Assembly: GCA_964533735.1 (NCBI GenBank)
Contig: CAZHMD010000001.1
Coordinates: 124,001-188,000, forward strand
Reading direction: 5' to 3'
Length of the DNA stretch: 64,000 bases
From: UBA6107 sp964533735
GTDB lineage: Bacteria; Chloroflexota; Anaerolineae; Anaerolineales; Anaerolineaceae
In this document: piece by piece, positions 1 through 8,553 of the stretch
How the letters are laid out: each line of letters starts with the position of its first letter
Numbering within the stretch: the stretch's first letter is position 1
Program-made: the position numbers and the translations under genes
Notes under the pieces: model-generated
Databases searched by the model: none
Told to the model about the DNA's origin: nothing
What the model saw: the letters and a program-made list of their open reading frames with translations, nothing else

Positions 1-641
1 GGATCATGACACACGACAGCGTTGGACTGGGTGAAGATGGTCCAACGCACCAGCCTATCGAACACCTGGCTTCGCTACGAGCGATACCCAATTTGACAGT
101 AATCCGACCGGGAGACTCCAACGAAACAGCTGCAGCCTGGCAATACGCTGTAGGACACACACAAGGTCCAACCTTGCTGGCACTTTCCAGGCAGCCCATG
201 CCAACATTGGATAGAAAGATATACGCACCCGCCAAATTACTGGAAAAAGGTGCCTACGTATTGGCAGATCTGGGTAAGGACGATCCTGACTTGATCCTGA
301 TGGCGTCGGGTTCCGAGGTTCATTTGATCCTGGAGGCAGGAAAGAAGATTGCTGCAGAAGGGTTTGGGGTTCGGATTGTATCATTCCCCAGCTGGGAGTT
401 ATTTAAAAAGACGAGCAAGGAATACCAGGACGCTGTACTACAACCTGGAGTGAAAAAGCGTCTTGCAGTGGAAATGGGAGTTGCCCAGGGTTGGGAGAAG
501 TGGGTCGGAGATCATGGGGAAACTCTATCTATAGAAACGTATGGTGCATCATCGCCTTATAAGAAAATCTTACAGGAATTCGGATTTACGGCTGACAATA
601 TTTATGTAACAGCGATGCAAATGCTCAAGAAAGGCAAATGA
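1..641 (+). CDS. tkt: Transketolase, C-terminal part (5' end outside window)
   Basis: The reading frame is already open at the window edge (first full codon at base 3), so only about the last 213 residues are present. The opening THDSVGLGEDGPTHQP is the transketolase pyrimidine-domain motif that contributes to the thiamine diphosphate and substrate site. It is followed by the EHLASLRAIPNL segment and the C-terminal domain. Transketolase moves two-carbon ketol units between pentose, triose and hexose phosphates in the cytosol. The stop lies just before rpiB and tal-pgi follows, so this is a non-oxidative pentose phosphate operon. The start and the cofactor-binding N-terminal domain are not visible. 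Confidence 0.96.
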   Translation, partial: IMTHDSVGLGEDGPTHQPIEHLASLRAIPNLTVIRPGDSNETAAAWQYAVGHTQGPTLLALSRQPMPTLDRKIYAPAKLLEKGAYVLADLGKDDPDLILMASGSEVHLILEAGKKIAAEGFGVRIVSFPSWELFKKTSKEYQDAVLQPGVKKRLAVEMGVAQGWEKWVGDHGETLSIETYGASSPYKKILQEFGFTADNIYVTAMQMLKKGK

Positions 642-643
642 CA

Positions 644-1105
644 ATGCGTATAGCGATTGCTAATGACCATGCAGGGTACCCGATAAAAGACGAGATCATC
701 AATTCATTGCAGGAGATGGGGCACGAGATCATCGATCTTGGATCATTCGACCAGGAGCCAGTGGATTATCCGGACTTTGCGGAGAAGGCTGCGAAAACCA
801 TCCTCAAGGGTCAGGCGGACCGTGGAATCGTCATCTGCGGTTCCGGGGTTGGTGCCTGCATTGCAGCGAATAAGATCAAAGGGATTTACTCAGGGGTTTG
901 TCATGATACTTATTCAGCCCACCAGGGTGTTGAACACGACAATATGAATGTTTTATGCCTTGGAGCCAGGATTATTGGGGTTGAATTGGCCAGGGAAATT
1001 GTAAAAGCATTTGTAAATGCTAATTTCTCGAAAGAAGAGCGGCATCAGAGGCGTGTCGGGAAAATCATTGAATTGGAAAATACTGGAAAAATTAACAATC
1101 ACTGA
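644..1105 (+). CDS. rpiB: Ribose-5-phosphate isomerase B
   Basis: A 153-residue RpiB/LacAB-family protein that interconverts ribose 5-phosphate and ribulose 5-phosphate. It has the N-terminal IANDHAG motif, the GSGVGACIAANK phosphate-binding loop with the conserved active-site CGSG stretch, and HDTYSAHQGVEHDNMNV. An upstream ATG at 638 overlaps the transketolase stop as ATGA. I prefer ATG 644 because family members begin directly at the M-R-I-A-I strand and the AGAAAGG Shine-Dalgarno at 628-634 is better spaced to it. The gene sits between transketolase and tal-pgi, so it completes the pentose shunt set. Confidence 0.96.
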   Translation: MRIAIANDHAGYPIKDEIINSLQEMGHEIIDLGSFDQEPVDYPDFAEKAAKTILKGQADRGIVICGSGVGACIAANKIKGIYSGVCHDTYSAHQGVEHDNMNVLCLGARIIGVELAREIVKAFVNANFSKEERHQRRVGKIIELENTGKINNH

Positions 1106-1123
1106 GTTTGGAAGGTGGATTTA

Positions 1124-3892
1124 ATGGGTGTTTTAATAGACCTCGAAAAGATTGGCCAATCACTCTGGTATGACAATATTCAGCGTGCGATGCTGCAGAA
1201 TGGTGAAATCGAAGGCATGATTTTACGCGGTGAGATCAAGGGGATGACTTCCAATCCAAGCATATTTCAAAACGCCATCACCAAATCCACCGATTACACC
1301 ACACAATTAAAAACACTTGCCTGGGGTGGATTTACTGCTGAGGAGGTATTTTGGAGCCTGGCGATTGACGACGTGCAGCGTGCAGCTGATTTATTCGCTA
1401 AAACTTACCAGAAGGGTAACAAGAAGGATGGATACGTTAGTCTGGAGGTCAACCCGAACCTGGCCCACGATACCACCGGGACTGTGAAAGAAGCAGTTGA
1501 ATTATGGCGCAGGGTGAACCGACCTAACTTGATGATAAAAGTACCTGCCACCATAGAGGGGATTCCAGCGATCAGACAGTTGATTGGCAAGGGAATAAAT
1601 GTAAATGTGACATTGATTTTCTCGTACGACCGTTATGCCCAGGTGATCGAGGCTTACTTATCCGGTCTCGAAGACAGGGTGGATAAGGGTGAGCCTGTTG
1701 ATTCCATCGCTTCTGTGGCTTCATTCTTTGTTTCCAGGGTAGACACCAAGGTTGATGGATACCTGGGTGAAATCTCGCGAAACCGAAAATCAGAAATCGG
1801 AAAAATTGATAAATTGATGGGAAAGGCTGCAATTTACAACGCTAAGAAAGCCTATCAGCTATTCCTCCGAGAATTTAATAGCCAGCGTTTTAATAAAATT
1901 AAAAAGCATGGTGCTAAACCACAGCGCCCGTTATGGGCATCCACCAGCACTAAAAATCCTGAGTATCGGGATGTGATGTATATTGAAGAGTTAATTGGTG
2001 CTGACACCGTCAATACGGTTCCGCCTGCGACATTGACTGCCTTCCTTGATCACGGCAAGGTTACTGATATGATCACCAAAAAACTTGATCCGATAGACAC
2101 TTATTTTTCGGATTTGGAAGATTGCTCCGTCTCCATTGACAAAGTTACTGCAGAACTTGAAGTGGAGGGGGTTCAGGCGTTCAGCGATGCCTACAACAAA
2201 TTAATCGATGTAATCGAGGAACGAAGAATTAGGATAACCCAAGGATTGGGATCACTCGAGCCCAAAGTAAAAAAATGTTTGAAGGACTTGACGGACTCGA
2301 ATTTTTCAATCCGTTTGGCTGACCATGATCCCTCTCTCTGGACGAAATCAGAAGAAGGACAAAAAGAAATTGTCCAACGTTTAGATTGGCTGGATGCCCC
2401 CTGGAAAACCGAAGAAGTAGTAAACCAGATTGAAGGATTACTGAGTGAATTAAAAAAGGATAGTTTTACACATGCCTTAATCCTTGGTATGGGGGGATCC
2501 TCGCTTGCACCGGAAGTATTTGCTGCCATTAATGGCAAGAATGATTCAGGGCTGATAACTTCAATACTGGACTCAACCCATCCTGAAGAAGTGTTGGCTG
2601 TTGAAAAACGCATTCCTATGGAAAGGACACTCTTTATTGTATCCAGCAAATCCGGCACAACGGGTGAGATCAACGCTTTTTTCCATTACTTCTATGAAAA
2701 AATGCAAAAAAAGCTTGGATTGAAGGTCGGATCTCATTTTCTTGCCATCACCGACCCTGGGACTGTACTGGCAAAAATTGCCGCTGAGAAGAAATTCCAT
2801 AGAATCATCACGGCCAACCCGAAGGTTGGTGGACGGAACTCAGCCCTGACCGCTTTTGGACTTGTACCCGCTGCAATAATGGGGATAGACACAGCGGAAT
2901 TGGTAAAAAGGACGCTATATAACGCAAAATGGTTCCGTCCTGAATATCCGGTCACAGAAAACCCGGGAATTGTCCTTGGTGCCATACTTGGATCTGCTGC
3001 ATTGATTGGCAAGGATAAGCTAACGATCCTGGCGGATGCGGATTGGGTACCCTTCAGCTCCTGGATGGAACAACTCATTGCAGAAAGCAGCGGCAAAGAA
3101 GGAAAAGGAATACTGCCAATCGCAGATGAACCGCTTACATCCGCGGTCCATTACCAAAATGACCGGTTTTTTGTATACCTGCGTAAAAATGGTGATCACG
3201 ATTCACTCATAATAGATCTTCAGAACCACGGGCATCCGGTTATTAGGCTCGATGTGAACTCAGTATATGATCTCGGATACCAATTCTATTTATGGGAAGT
3301 AGCAGTGGCTACTGCTTGCGCGATCATTGGCGTAAATTCGTTTGACCAACCTGATGTTCAGGATGCCAAAACACGCACTCTAGCGGGGATTGAGGCGTTT
3401 CGAAAAACAGGGCAATTCATTATCGACGCACCTGTGATCAAGACTCCTGATTTTTCAGTCTACTCTAAGCAAAAAATAATCAATCTGAAAATAGAAACTC
3501 CTCTTGTTGTAATAAATGAATTCCTTGAATCCTATGGTGACAAAAAAAGTTACGTGGCACTCAACGCTTTTGTGTGCAGGAACGATAAAAACAAAAAGGA
3601 ATTAGACAATTTGCGCCAATGGATTCTCGAAGAATTTGGACTGGCAACAACCCTTGGTTTCGGTCCGCGTTTCCTGCATTCCACGGGTCAACTGCACAAA
3701 GGCGGTTCGGAAAATGGATTATTCATCATGATCACAAACACACCTTCAGAGGATGTGGCGATTCCAGGTGAAGGCATCACATTTGGCAAGTTTTGTTTCG
3801 CCCAGGCGTTGGGAGACGAAAGCGCTTTAATTAACAGGGGGCGAAAAGTCCTCCGGATTCATTTCAACCAGCAGGCAATTGAACTTCTGTAA
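1124..3892 (+). CDS. tal-pgi: Bifunctional transaldolase / glucose-6-phosphate isomerase fusion
   Basis: A fusion of about 922 residues. Residues 1 to about 370 are transaldolase: the GMTSNPSIF motif near the N terminus, the Schiff-base lysine in NLMIKVPAT, and ASTSTKNP. Residues about 400 to 922 are phosphoglucose isomerase: GMGGSSLAPEVF and the sugar-phosphate loop SSKSGTT. The protein would transfer dihydroxyacetone units and interconvert glucose 6-phosphate and fructose 6-phosphate, linking the pentose shunt to glycolysis in one polypeptide. A GTG at 1115 is in frame, but it lies inside the strong GGAAGGTGG ribosome site at 1110-1118, so ATG 1124 is the better start. Such fusions are known in several bacterial phyla. 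Confidence 0.95.
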   Translation: MGVLIDLEKIGQSLWYDNIQRAMLQNGEIEGMILRGEIKGMTSNPSIFQNAITKSTDYTTQLKTLAWGGFTAEEVFWSLAIDDVQRAADLFAKTYQKGNKKDGYVSLEVNPNLAHDTTGTVKEAVELWRRVNRPNLMIKVPATIEGIPAIRQLIGKGINVNVTLIFSYDRYAQVIEAYLSGLEDRVDKGEPVDSIASVASFFVSRVDTKVDGYLGEISRNRKSEIGKIDKLMGKAAIYNAKKAYQLFLREFNSQRFNKIKKHGAKPQRPLWASTSTKNPEYRDVMYIEELIGADTVNTVPPATLTAFLDHGKVTDMITKKLDPIDTYFSDLEDCSVSIDKVTAELEVEGVQAFSDAYNKLIDVIEERRIRITQGLGSLEPKVKKCLKDLTDSNFSIRLADHDPSLWTKSEEGQKEIVQRLDWLDAPWKTEEVVNQIEGLLSELKKDSFTHALILGMGGSSLAPEVFAAINGKNDSGLITSILDSTHPEEVLAVEKRIPMERTLFIVSSKSGTTGEINAFFHYFYEKMQKKLGLKVGSHFLAITDPGTVLAKIAAEKKFHRIITANPKVGGRNSALTAFGLVPAAIMGIDTAELVKRTLYNAKWFRPEYPVTENPGIVLGAILGSAALIGKDKLTILADADWVPFSSWMEQLIAESSGKEGKGILPIADEPLTSAVHYQNDRFFVYLRKNGDHDSLIIDLQNHGHPVIRLDVNSVYDLGYQFYLWEVAVATACAIIGVNSFDQPDVQDAKTRTLAGIEAFRKTGQFIIDAPVIKTPDFSVYSKQKIINLKIETPLVVINEFLESYGDKKSYVALNAFVCRNDKNKKELDNLRQWILEEFGLATTLGFGPRFLHSTGQLHKGGSENGLFIMITNTPSEDVAIPGEGITFGKFCFAQALGDESALINRGRKVLRIHFNQQAIELL

Positions 3893-3902
3893 TGGAGCGA
3901 TG

Positions 3903-4250
3903 ATGAACAGAATTGGTCAATTTACCGAATACAGGAAGAAGATGAACGCCAGGATAATGGACACAAATCACCTGGGGATAAAGCGCTTTTTCAACCTGGA
4001 TACCGCGGCTTACGAAGATGGAGCTCTGGACAAGAAAACCAAGGAAATGATGGGGCTGGTGGCGTCGATGGTGCTACGCTGCAATGATTGTATTGATTAT
4101 CACATCCTGGAATGTGTGAAATGCGGCATTAGTGACAAGGAACTATATGAAGCATTTAATGTGGCTCTGGTCGTTGGGGGAAGTATTGTTATCCCTCACC
4201 TGCGCCATGCAGTAGAAACATTGGACCTGGTTAGAGCTGGTGATTTGTAG
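3903..4250 (+). CDS. Carboxymuconolactone decarboxylase / AhpD-like protein
   Basis: A small protein of about 115 residues with the all-helical CMD fold signature, including a redox-type Cys-Asn-Asp-Cys followed by Ile-Asp-Tyr-His. In the AhpD group, C-x2-C plus a following histidine make an alkylhydroperoxidase active site. The start is ATG 3903, the second of two tandem ATGs, because GGAG at 3894-3897 is spaced five bases from it. The gene follows tal-pgi almost without a gap and a terminator comes right after, so it is the last gene of the pentose phosphate operon. The true substrate is unknown. A peroxide or disulfide-linked role is plausible. Confidence 0.8.
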   Translation: MNRIGQFTEYRKKMNARIMDTNHLGIKRFFNLDTAAYEDGALDKKTKEMMGLVASMVLRCNDCIDYHILECVKCGISDKELYEAFNVALVVGGSIVIPHLRHAVETLDLVRAGDL

Positions 4251-4279
4251 TTACATGCGACTTTAAAGCAGTCCGCTAT

Positions 4280-4316
4280 AATGAGAGGCTCATTTCGCAG
4301 CCTCTCATTATTATTA
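4280..4316. terminator. Bidirectional intrinsic terminator between convergent operons
   Basis: An 11-base stem, AATGAGAGGCT with AGCCTCTCATT, encloses an 8-base loop (4291-4298). A T-rich run follows on the plus strand. It lies between the end of the AhpD-like gene and the end of the convergent arabinofuranosidase gene, so it can end both transcripts. Confidence 0.85.
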
Positions 4317-6212
4317 TTCAAATTCCACAAAGTAGATTGATGCGGGTTCCATAGTGAGTACGGAAAAATTTTGTTGCTGCACAGGAACCTTGCCACTCGT
4401 TATCCTGACGCGATGCGGATTCTGGAAAGAATTGGCAGCCAGCGGATGACTGGCTTTGATGCACAGGATTGATTTTGGATGATATGTTCTGCTGGGGTTA
4501 GATTTGATCGTAACCTGCATGCGCCGAATTGGATCTCGATTGATAAAGATGGCGGTAAGTTTTTCATCTTTCTCACCCATGGAGACGACCGCATCCAGGT
4601 AAGGTACATCAGTGTGAGCGTTAATATTCGGACCCATCGGTAAATTGGTAAACGTCATGGAACTTACCTGCGATGAAACAACATTGCTGAACATCTGCGC
4701 AAAGAAGATGAACGGATAATAAATGGATGTCGCTATTGCAGTCTCATCGTTCGTTTGGATTAATGGAAGAACATTCACGAGTTGTGCAAGGTTGGCAATC
4801 CCCACAGCCTCGCTGTTACGATACAAAGTGGCCAGCGTGGAAGCTACATAAAGTGCATCACGCATGGTATAGGTTACGTGATGCATACTTGTCTCGCCGT
4901 GTTTTGGGGGGAGCCATACATTCCATTCATCAAGAGCCTGGGTGACCTTGTTCTGCAGGCCAGCTGAGACAATTTGTTTATGGATCCGTTCTATGTAAGT
5001 TTGAATATCAAGGGGTGCTGCACAGATGGATTTGTAAACCTCGAGATCATCCGCATCTTCCTGCCAGCCCTCCTTTTCTGGTTGATAAATATGCCAGGAC
5101 AGGCAATCAATCTGGTCACCTGTGGATTCCAATATTTCACGGTTCCATTGGGCAGCAGGGTCATCTGGGGAGTCTGTGAGAGGATGATTGCCGACTGCGA
5201 TGAGCTTGATCGTAGGGTCAACAGCTTTCATGGCTGAGATAAACCGTTTCATACGTTTCACATATTCAGATGCTGAGGTTGTACCGATCTGCCAGGCACC
5301 CCAGACCTCGTTACCGATTCCCCAGTATTTGACGTTGTAAGGTTCCCTGTGGCCATAGGCACTGCGTTTGAGTCCAAACTCGGTGTCGGCGGGTGAATTG
5401 CAATAAGCCACCCATCTAGCAGCCTCCTCCGGAGTGCCAGAACCATCATTGACCACCAGGCAGGGTTCGGTGCCAATCTCTTCACAAAAGCTCAGGAATT
5501 CATCTGTACCAACCTGGTTAGATTCCTCAGCCTGCCAGGCAGCATCATGACGGTGTGGACGCTGTTTTTTGGGTCCGATCCCGTCCTCCCAGTGATAGCC
5601 ACTGGCAAAATTACCTCCAGGATAGCGGATCATCGGAGGATTCAATTGCCTGATGAGATCCACTGTATCTTCACGGGTTTTCTCGCCATCGGCTGACCAA
5701 ATGCCGTCATACACGCACCTTTCCAGGTGTTCAACGAATTGACCCAACAGGAATGGTGATGCATGACCGATTACTCTTGAGGTATCGATCGTTACTTCGG
5801 CTTCGGATTTTGCTTTCAAATGTGACAGCCAGGATGAGGGCAGTGATCTAGTTTTCTTCTTTTTCTTACCTGCTTCGATCATAAACTCGATTGGGCCCAC
5901 TTCCTTGGTGACTGCTTTTACCCCAACCTTGCCGAGAGGTGTCATCGAATTAGCTGAAATATGAATATCGATATTTATCGGAATAAGAAGAGGATTCTCA
6001 GGGGTGCACACCGAAGCATTCCTGGCTGTCCCGCCAGTTTCTTGCATGGTTATCTGTGAAGGATCAATGCTTGCGCCATTTATGGTTAATAAAAACTTCG
6101 TTATGGTGGCAGGTGCAAAGGTGTTATGAATAATGAACTTAAAACCAGATGGTGTACGTTTCAAGCTTCCAGGAAGAATTAATTTACGTAATACGAACTC
6201 GGGAATACTCAT
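4314..6212 (-). CDS. GH51-type alpha-L-arabinofuranosidase with extra N-terminal domain
   Basis: 632 residues. From about residue 140 the protein is GH51-like: GQFVEHLERCVYDGIW, RYPGGNFASGYHWEDGIGP, the acid/base glutamate in GIGNEVWG, and the nucleophile glutamate in LDEWNVW. It releases terminal L-arabinofuranose from arabino-oligosaccharides. No signal peptide is visible, so it probably acts in the cytosol on imported sugars. The first 125 or so residues look beta-rich and are not part of the usual GH51 layout. A lysine-rich linker (GKKKKK) joins the two parts. The start overlaps the MFS transporter stop by four bases (ATGA), so the two are translationally coupled and form an uptake-and-cleave pair. 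Confidence 0.9.
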   Translation of the reverse strand: MSIPEFVLRKLILPGSLKRTPSGFKFIIHNTFAPATITKFLLTINGASIDPSQITMQETGGTARNASVCTPENPLLIPINIDIHISANSMTPLGKVGVKAVTKEVGPIEFMIEAGKKKKKTRSLPSSWLSHLKAKSEAEVTIDTSRVIGHASPFLLGQFVEHLERCVYDGIWSADGEKTREDTVDLIRQLNPPMIRYPGGNFASGYHWEDGIGPKKQRPHRHDAAWQAEESNQVGTDEFLSFCEEIGTEPCLVVNDGSGTPEEAARWVAYCNSPADTEFGLKRSAYGHREPYNVKYWGIGNEVWGAWQIGTTSASEYVKRMKRFISAMKAVDPTIKLIAVGNHPLTDSPDDPAAQWNREILESTGDQIDCLSWHIYQPEKEGWQEDADDLEVYKSICAAPLDIQTYIERIHKQIVSAGLQNKVTQALDEWNVWLPPKHGETSMHHVTYTMRDALYVASTLATLYRNSEAVGIANLAQLVNVLPLIQTNDETAIATSIYYPFIFFAQMFSNVVSSQVSSMTFTNLPMGPNINAHTDVPYLDAVVSMGEKDEKLTAIFINRDPIRRMQVTIKSNPSRTYHPKSILCIKASHPLAANSFQNPHRVRITSGKVPVQQQNFSVLTMEPASIYFVEFE

Positions 6213-7501
6213 GATCTATCTCCCAACGGGGTAGTCTCACTAACTAGATTTTTCTTTTTCATCAGGAAAATGGGAATGGCTGCCAGCAGGGTTGCCATCC
6301 CGCCAACCTGGAAGATTAGAGGAGAGGGAATGTATCCTTGTTGCCCATTGATAACTGCCTGGATTCCAAACGTGGTGGTTAGCCAACTCCCCAATGCAGG
6401 ACCGATGGTCATGGTAAAAGCGACCGAAAATAAGATCAGATATCCAGCGAATTGTCCGCGCTTATCTTCAGGATAAAGATCCTTACTCCAGGCTCCTGTT
6501 GCGATCATCCAGGAACTTAACGGTGCGACCCAGAGGATCCCGGTGAGGATTAAGGTAATAAACGTGGTTGCCATCGAGAAGGCGATCAACCCCGCCATTT
6601 CGAAGGCTATCGCCAGCAAAGCCATTTTACGCCGGCCCCACTTATCCACCAATATACCGAGAGGATAAGCAAGCGTGATACCACCGATAAGGATGGCAGC
6701 AAATATCACCAACGATGATTCAAGAGTGGGGATTTTCAAATAATGGTTGATATAAATGATCAAATAAGGGAAAAAAACCTGTTGTGCGATACCCCACAAA
6801 GTGATCGAGATGAACAAGAGTAGTAAATTTTTATTCTGACTGAGAACAGACCAACGAAAGGTGCTGGCAATCTGAGACCAATAACTACCAGCGGGCGGTT
6901 GAGTAGGCCTTTCCGGTTCCTTGAGGCTTATTGAAGCCACCAATCCAAGAACTAATACAAAACCACCTATGATGTAGAAGAAAGCGTAATACCCCAGGTA
7001 GTCAATGGCAAATCCGGCACCGCCGTAAACGATTAACATGGCTACCCAGGTAAGAATTTCGAGGATTCCCATTACTCTTCCCCGATTCTCAACTGTGGTG
7101 ATATCCGCCACATAAGCGTGGAAGACCGAGTCATTTGCGCTGGAACCAAAAAAGGTCATCACACAATCAAAACCAATCGCTAATACGATGGCAGCACCTA
7201 TTGATCCCATGAGAGCTGAAGTGGGAAAGAGTGCGGTTGTAATTCCCCACATGACGTAACCTGCGAAAAGAAAAGGCTTACGACCCCACTTATAACGGAC
7301 ACGATCGCTAAGTGCGCCAATGAAAATGGATGCAAGGGTGGCAGTTATGGCGCTGGCAGCCACCATCCAGGAGATGGGGCGCGGATCAGGTGTGATTTCG
7401 TTATAAATAAAAGTATTAAAATACTGGTTTTCAACACCCCAGGCAAGAGAGCCTAAAAACCCAAGAATATATACTGCCCACCAGGTCGGTTTGGATTTCA
7501 T
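6209..7501 (-). CDS. MFS sugar transporter
   Basis: 430 residues with about twelve hydrophobic segments and no cleavable signal. The cytoplasmic loop after helix 2 carries the MFS motif A variant GALSDRVRYKWGRKP, and a second basic loop DKWGRRK appears in the C-terminal half, as expected for the two-fold MFS repeat. It lies between a ROK sugar kinase (12-base gap) and a GH51 arabinofuranosidase (4-base overlap), so its likely cargo is a sugar or oligosaccharide. The exact substrate cannot be read from the sequence. Confidence 0.88.
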   Translation of the reverse strand: MKSKPTWWAVYILGFLGSLAWGVENQYFNTFIYNEITPDPRPISWMVAASAITATLASIFIGALSDRVRYKWGRKPFLFAGYVMWGITTALFPTSALMGSIGAAIVLAIGFDCVMTFFGSSANDSVFHAYVADITTVENRGRVMGILEILTWVAMLIVYGGAGFAIDYLGYYAFFYIIGGFVLVLGLVASISLKEPERPTQPPAGSYWSQIASTFRWSVLSQNKNLLLLFISITLWGIAQQVFFPYLIIYINHYLKIPTLESSLVIFAAILIGGITLAYPLGILVDKWGRRKMALLAIAFEMAGLIAFSMATTFITLILTGILWVAPLSSWMIATGAWSKDLYPEDKRGQFAGYLILFSVAFTMTIGPALGSWLTTTFGIQAVINGQQGYIPSPLIFQVGGMATLLAAIPIFLMKKKNLVSETTPLGDRS

Positions 7502-7513
7502 CCATCCTCCAGA

Positions 7514-8422
7514 TTAGATTAATGTACGTGCAAGAGCGATAGCTCCAAATATTCCAGCGCGATGTCCGAGCATTGGTGGAACAATAAAACTTTCGATTGA
7601 CTCAGAAAAAGAAGGGGAAATAAGATAATTGTTCAGTAACAACTGAAATTTTGATCGTACCCGCGCTAACAAACCTTCATGTTGGGGAACACCTCCACCG
7701 ATAATGATGCGTTTTGGAGAAGCCATCAATGTCAGATTTATGCACATTTGTGCGAGGTATTCTGCCTCCAATTCCCATCCGAGGTGGATGTTCGGGAGGT
7801 GTTCAGGGGTTATTTCCCACCTGGCAGCCATTGATGCACCAGACGCCAGACCCTCGAGACAGTCCTTATGAAATGGGCAGATTCCTTCGAAGGGATCTGC
7901 CTGAAAATCGTGGCGAATGAGCATATGCCCCAGTTCCGGGTGAATTAACCCATGGACGATCTTTCCATTACTTAGTACTCCTCCGCCAACACCTGTGCCG
8001 ACTGTTACATAGACCAGGTCATTAAAACCAATTCCCGCCCCCCAACGGGTTTCACCCAGGAGTGCCGCATTGACATCTGTATCAATCTTAATGGGAAATG
8101 AAAAAACATTTTGCATAGTAGACAGTAATGGGTAGTTTTGCCATTCAAGCTTTGGTGTTGAAGATATCGAGCCATAGGTGGCACTTGACGGGTCTAGGTC
8201 AAGCGGCCCAAACCCTCCAATTCCCATGGAGGTGATTGGAATACCGTAGCGATTCTCTCCAACTTTGAAAAACTGGATTACCTTCTGGATGGTTGAATCT
8301 GGGTCAAGAGTGGGGAGAACCATTTCAGAAATCACATGCTCAGGGTCGCTGGCGATGATGCATTTAATATTGGTTCCGCCGGTTTCAACGCCTGCGTAGT
8401 AGTTTAATGTAACTTTATCCAT
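7514..8422 (-). CDS. ROK-family fructokinase
   Basis: 302 residues, the normal ROK length. Visible motifs are the ATP/phosphate loop YAGVETGGTNIKC, the catalytic region IDTDVNAALLGE, the GTGVGGGVLSNG glycine loop, and the zinc-binding set H-P-E-L-G-H plus CPFHKDCLEGLASG. The order of motifs and the ATYGSISSTPK stretch match the ROK fructokinases (B. subtilis YdhR type) more than glucokinases. It phosphorylates fructose or a related hexose with ATP in the cytosol. No Shine-Dalgarno is visible. A TG-C-TAATAT extended -10 (8435-8443, minus strand) would start transcripts only a few bases before the ATG, so the mRNA may be nearly leaderless. It heads the sugar operon. Confidence 0.88.
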   Translation of the reverse strand: MDKVTLNYYAGVETGGTNIKCIIASDPEHVISEMVLPTLDPDSTIQKVIQFFKVGENRYGIPITSMGIGGFGPLDLDPSSATYGSISSTPKLEWQNYPLLSTMQNVFSFPIKIDTDVNAALLGETRWGAGIGFNDLVYVTVGTGVGGGVLSNGKIVHGLIHPELGHMLIRHDFQADPFEGICPFHKDCLEGLASGASMAARWEITPEHLPNIHLGWELEAEYLAQMCINLTLMASPKRIIIGGGVPQHEGLLARVRSKFQLLLNNYLISPSFSESIESFIVPPMLGHRAGIFGAIALARTLI

Positions 8423-8461
8423 GATTGATAGTTAATATTAGCATAGCATTTGAAGTCAATC

Positions 8462-8489
8462 CTGACTTTCTCCTGTTCTATTGTATAAT
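8462..8489 (+). promoter_or_regulatory. Sigma70-type promoter for the alpha-oxoamine synthase gene
   Basis: CTGACT at 8462-8467 and a perfect TATAAT at 8484-8489 are 16 bases apart. They lie about 65 bases upstream of the ATG at 8554, in the short gap shared with the divergent sugar operon. Confidence 0.6.
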
Positions 8490-8553
8490 CACGGCAAAGT
8501 TTAATAATCTTCTCGTTGGTAGTGTTAATTCAATCTGGTCTCGTGAGGTAATT

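Noticed and set aside
4974..5237. Antisense reading frame inside the arabinofuranosidase gene
   Set aside because: It is a shadow of the well-supported GH51 frame, with no motif and no ribosome site. Similar antisense frames within the suf, hyd and sensory genes were dismissed for the same reason.
8425..8553. N-terminal extension of the oxoamine synthase
   Set aside because: It would run through the TATAAT promoter, and ATG 8554 has a clear ribosome site and the family N terminus.
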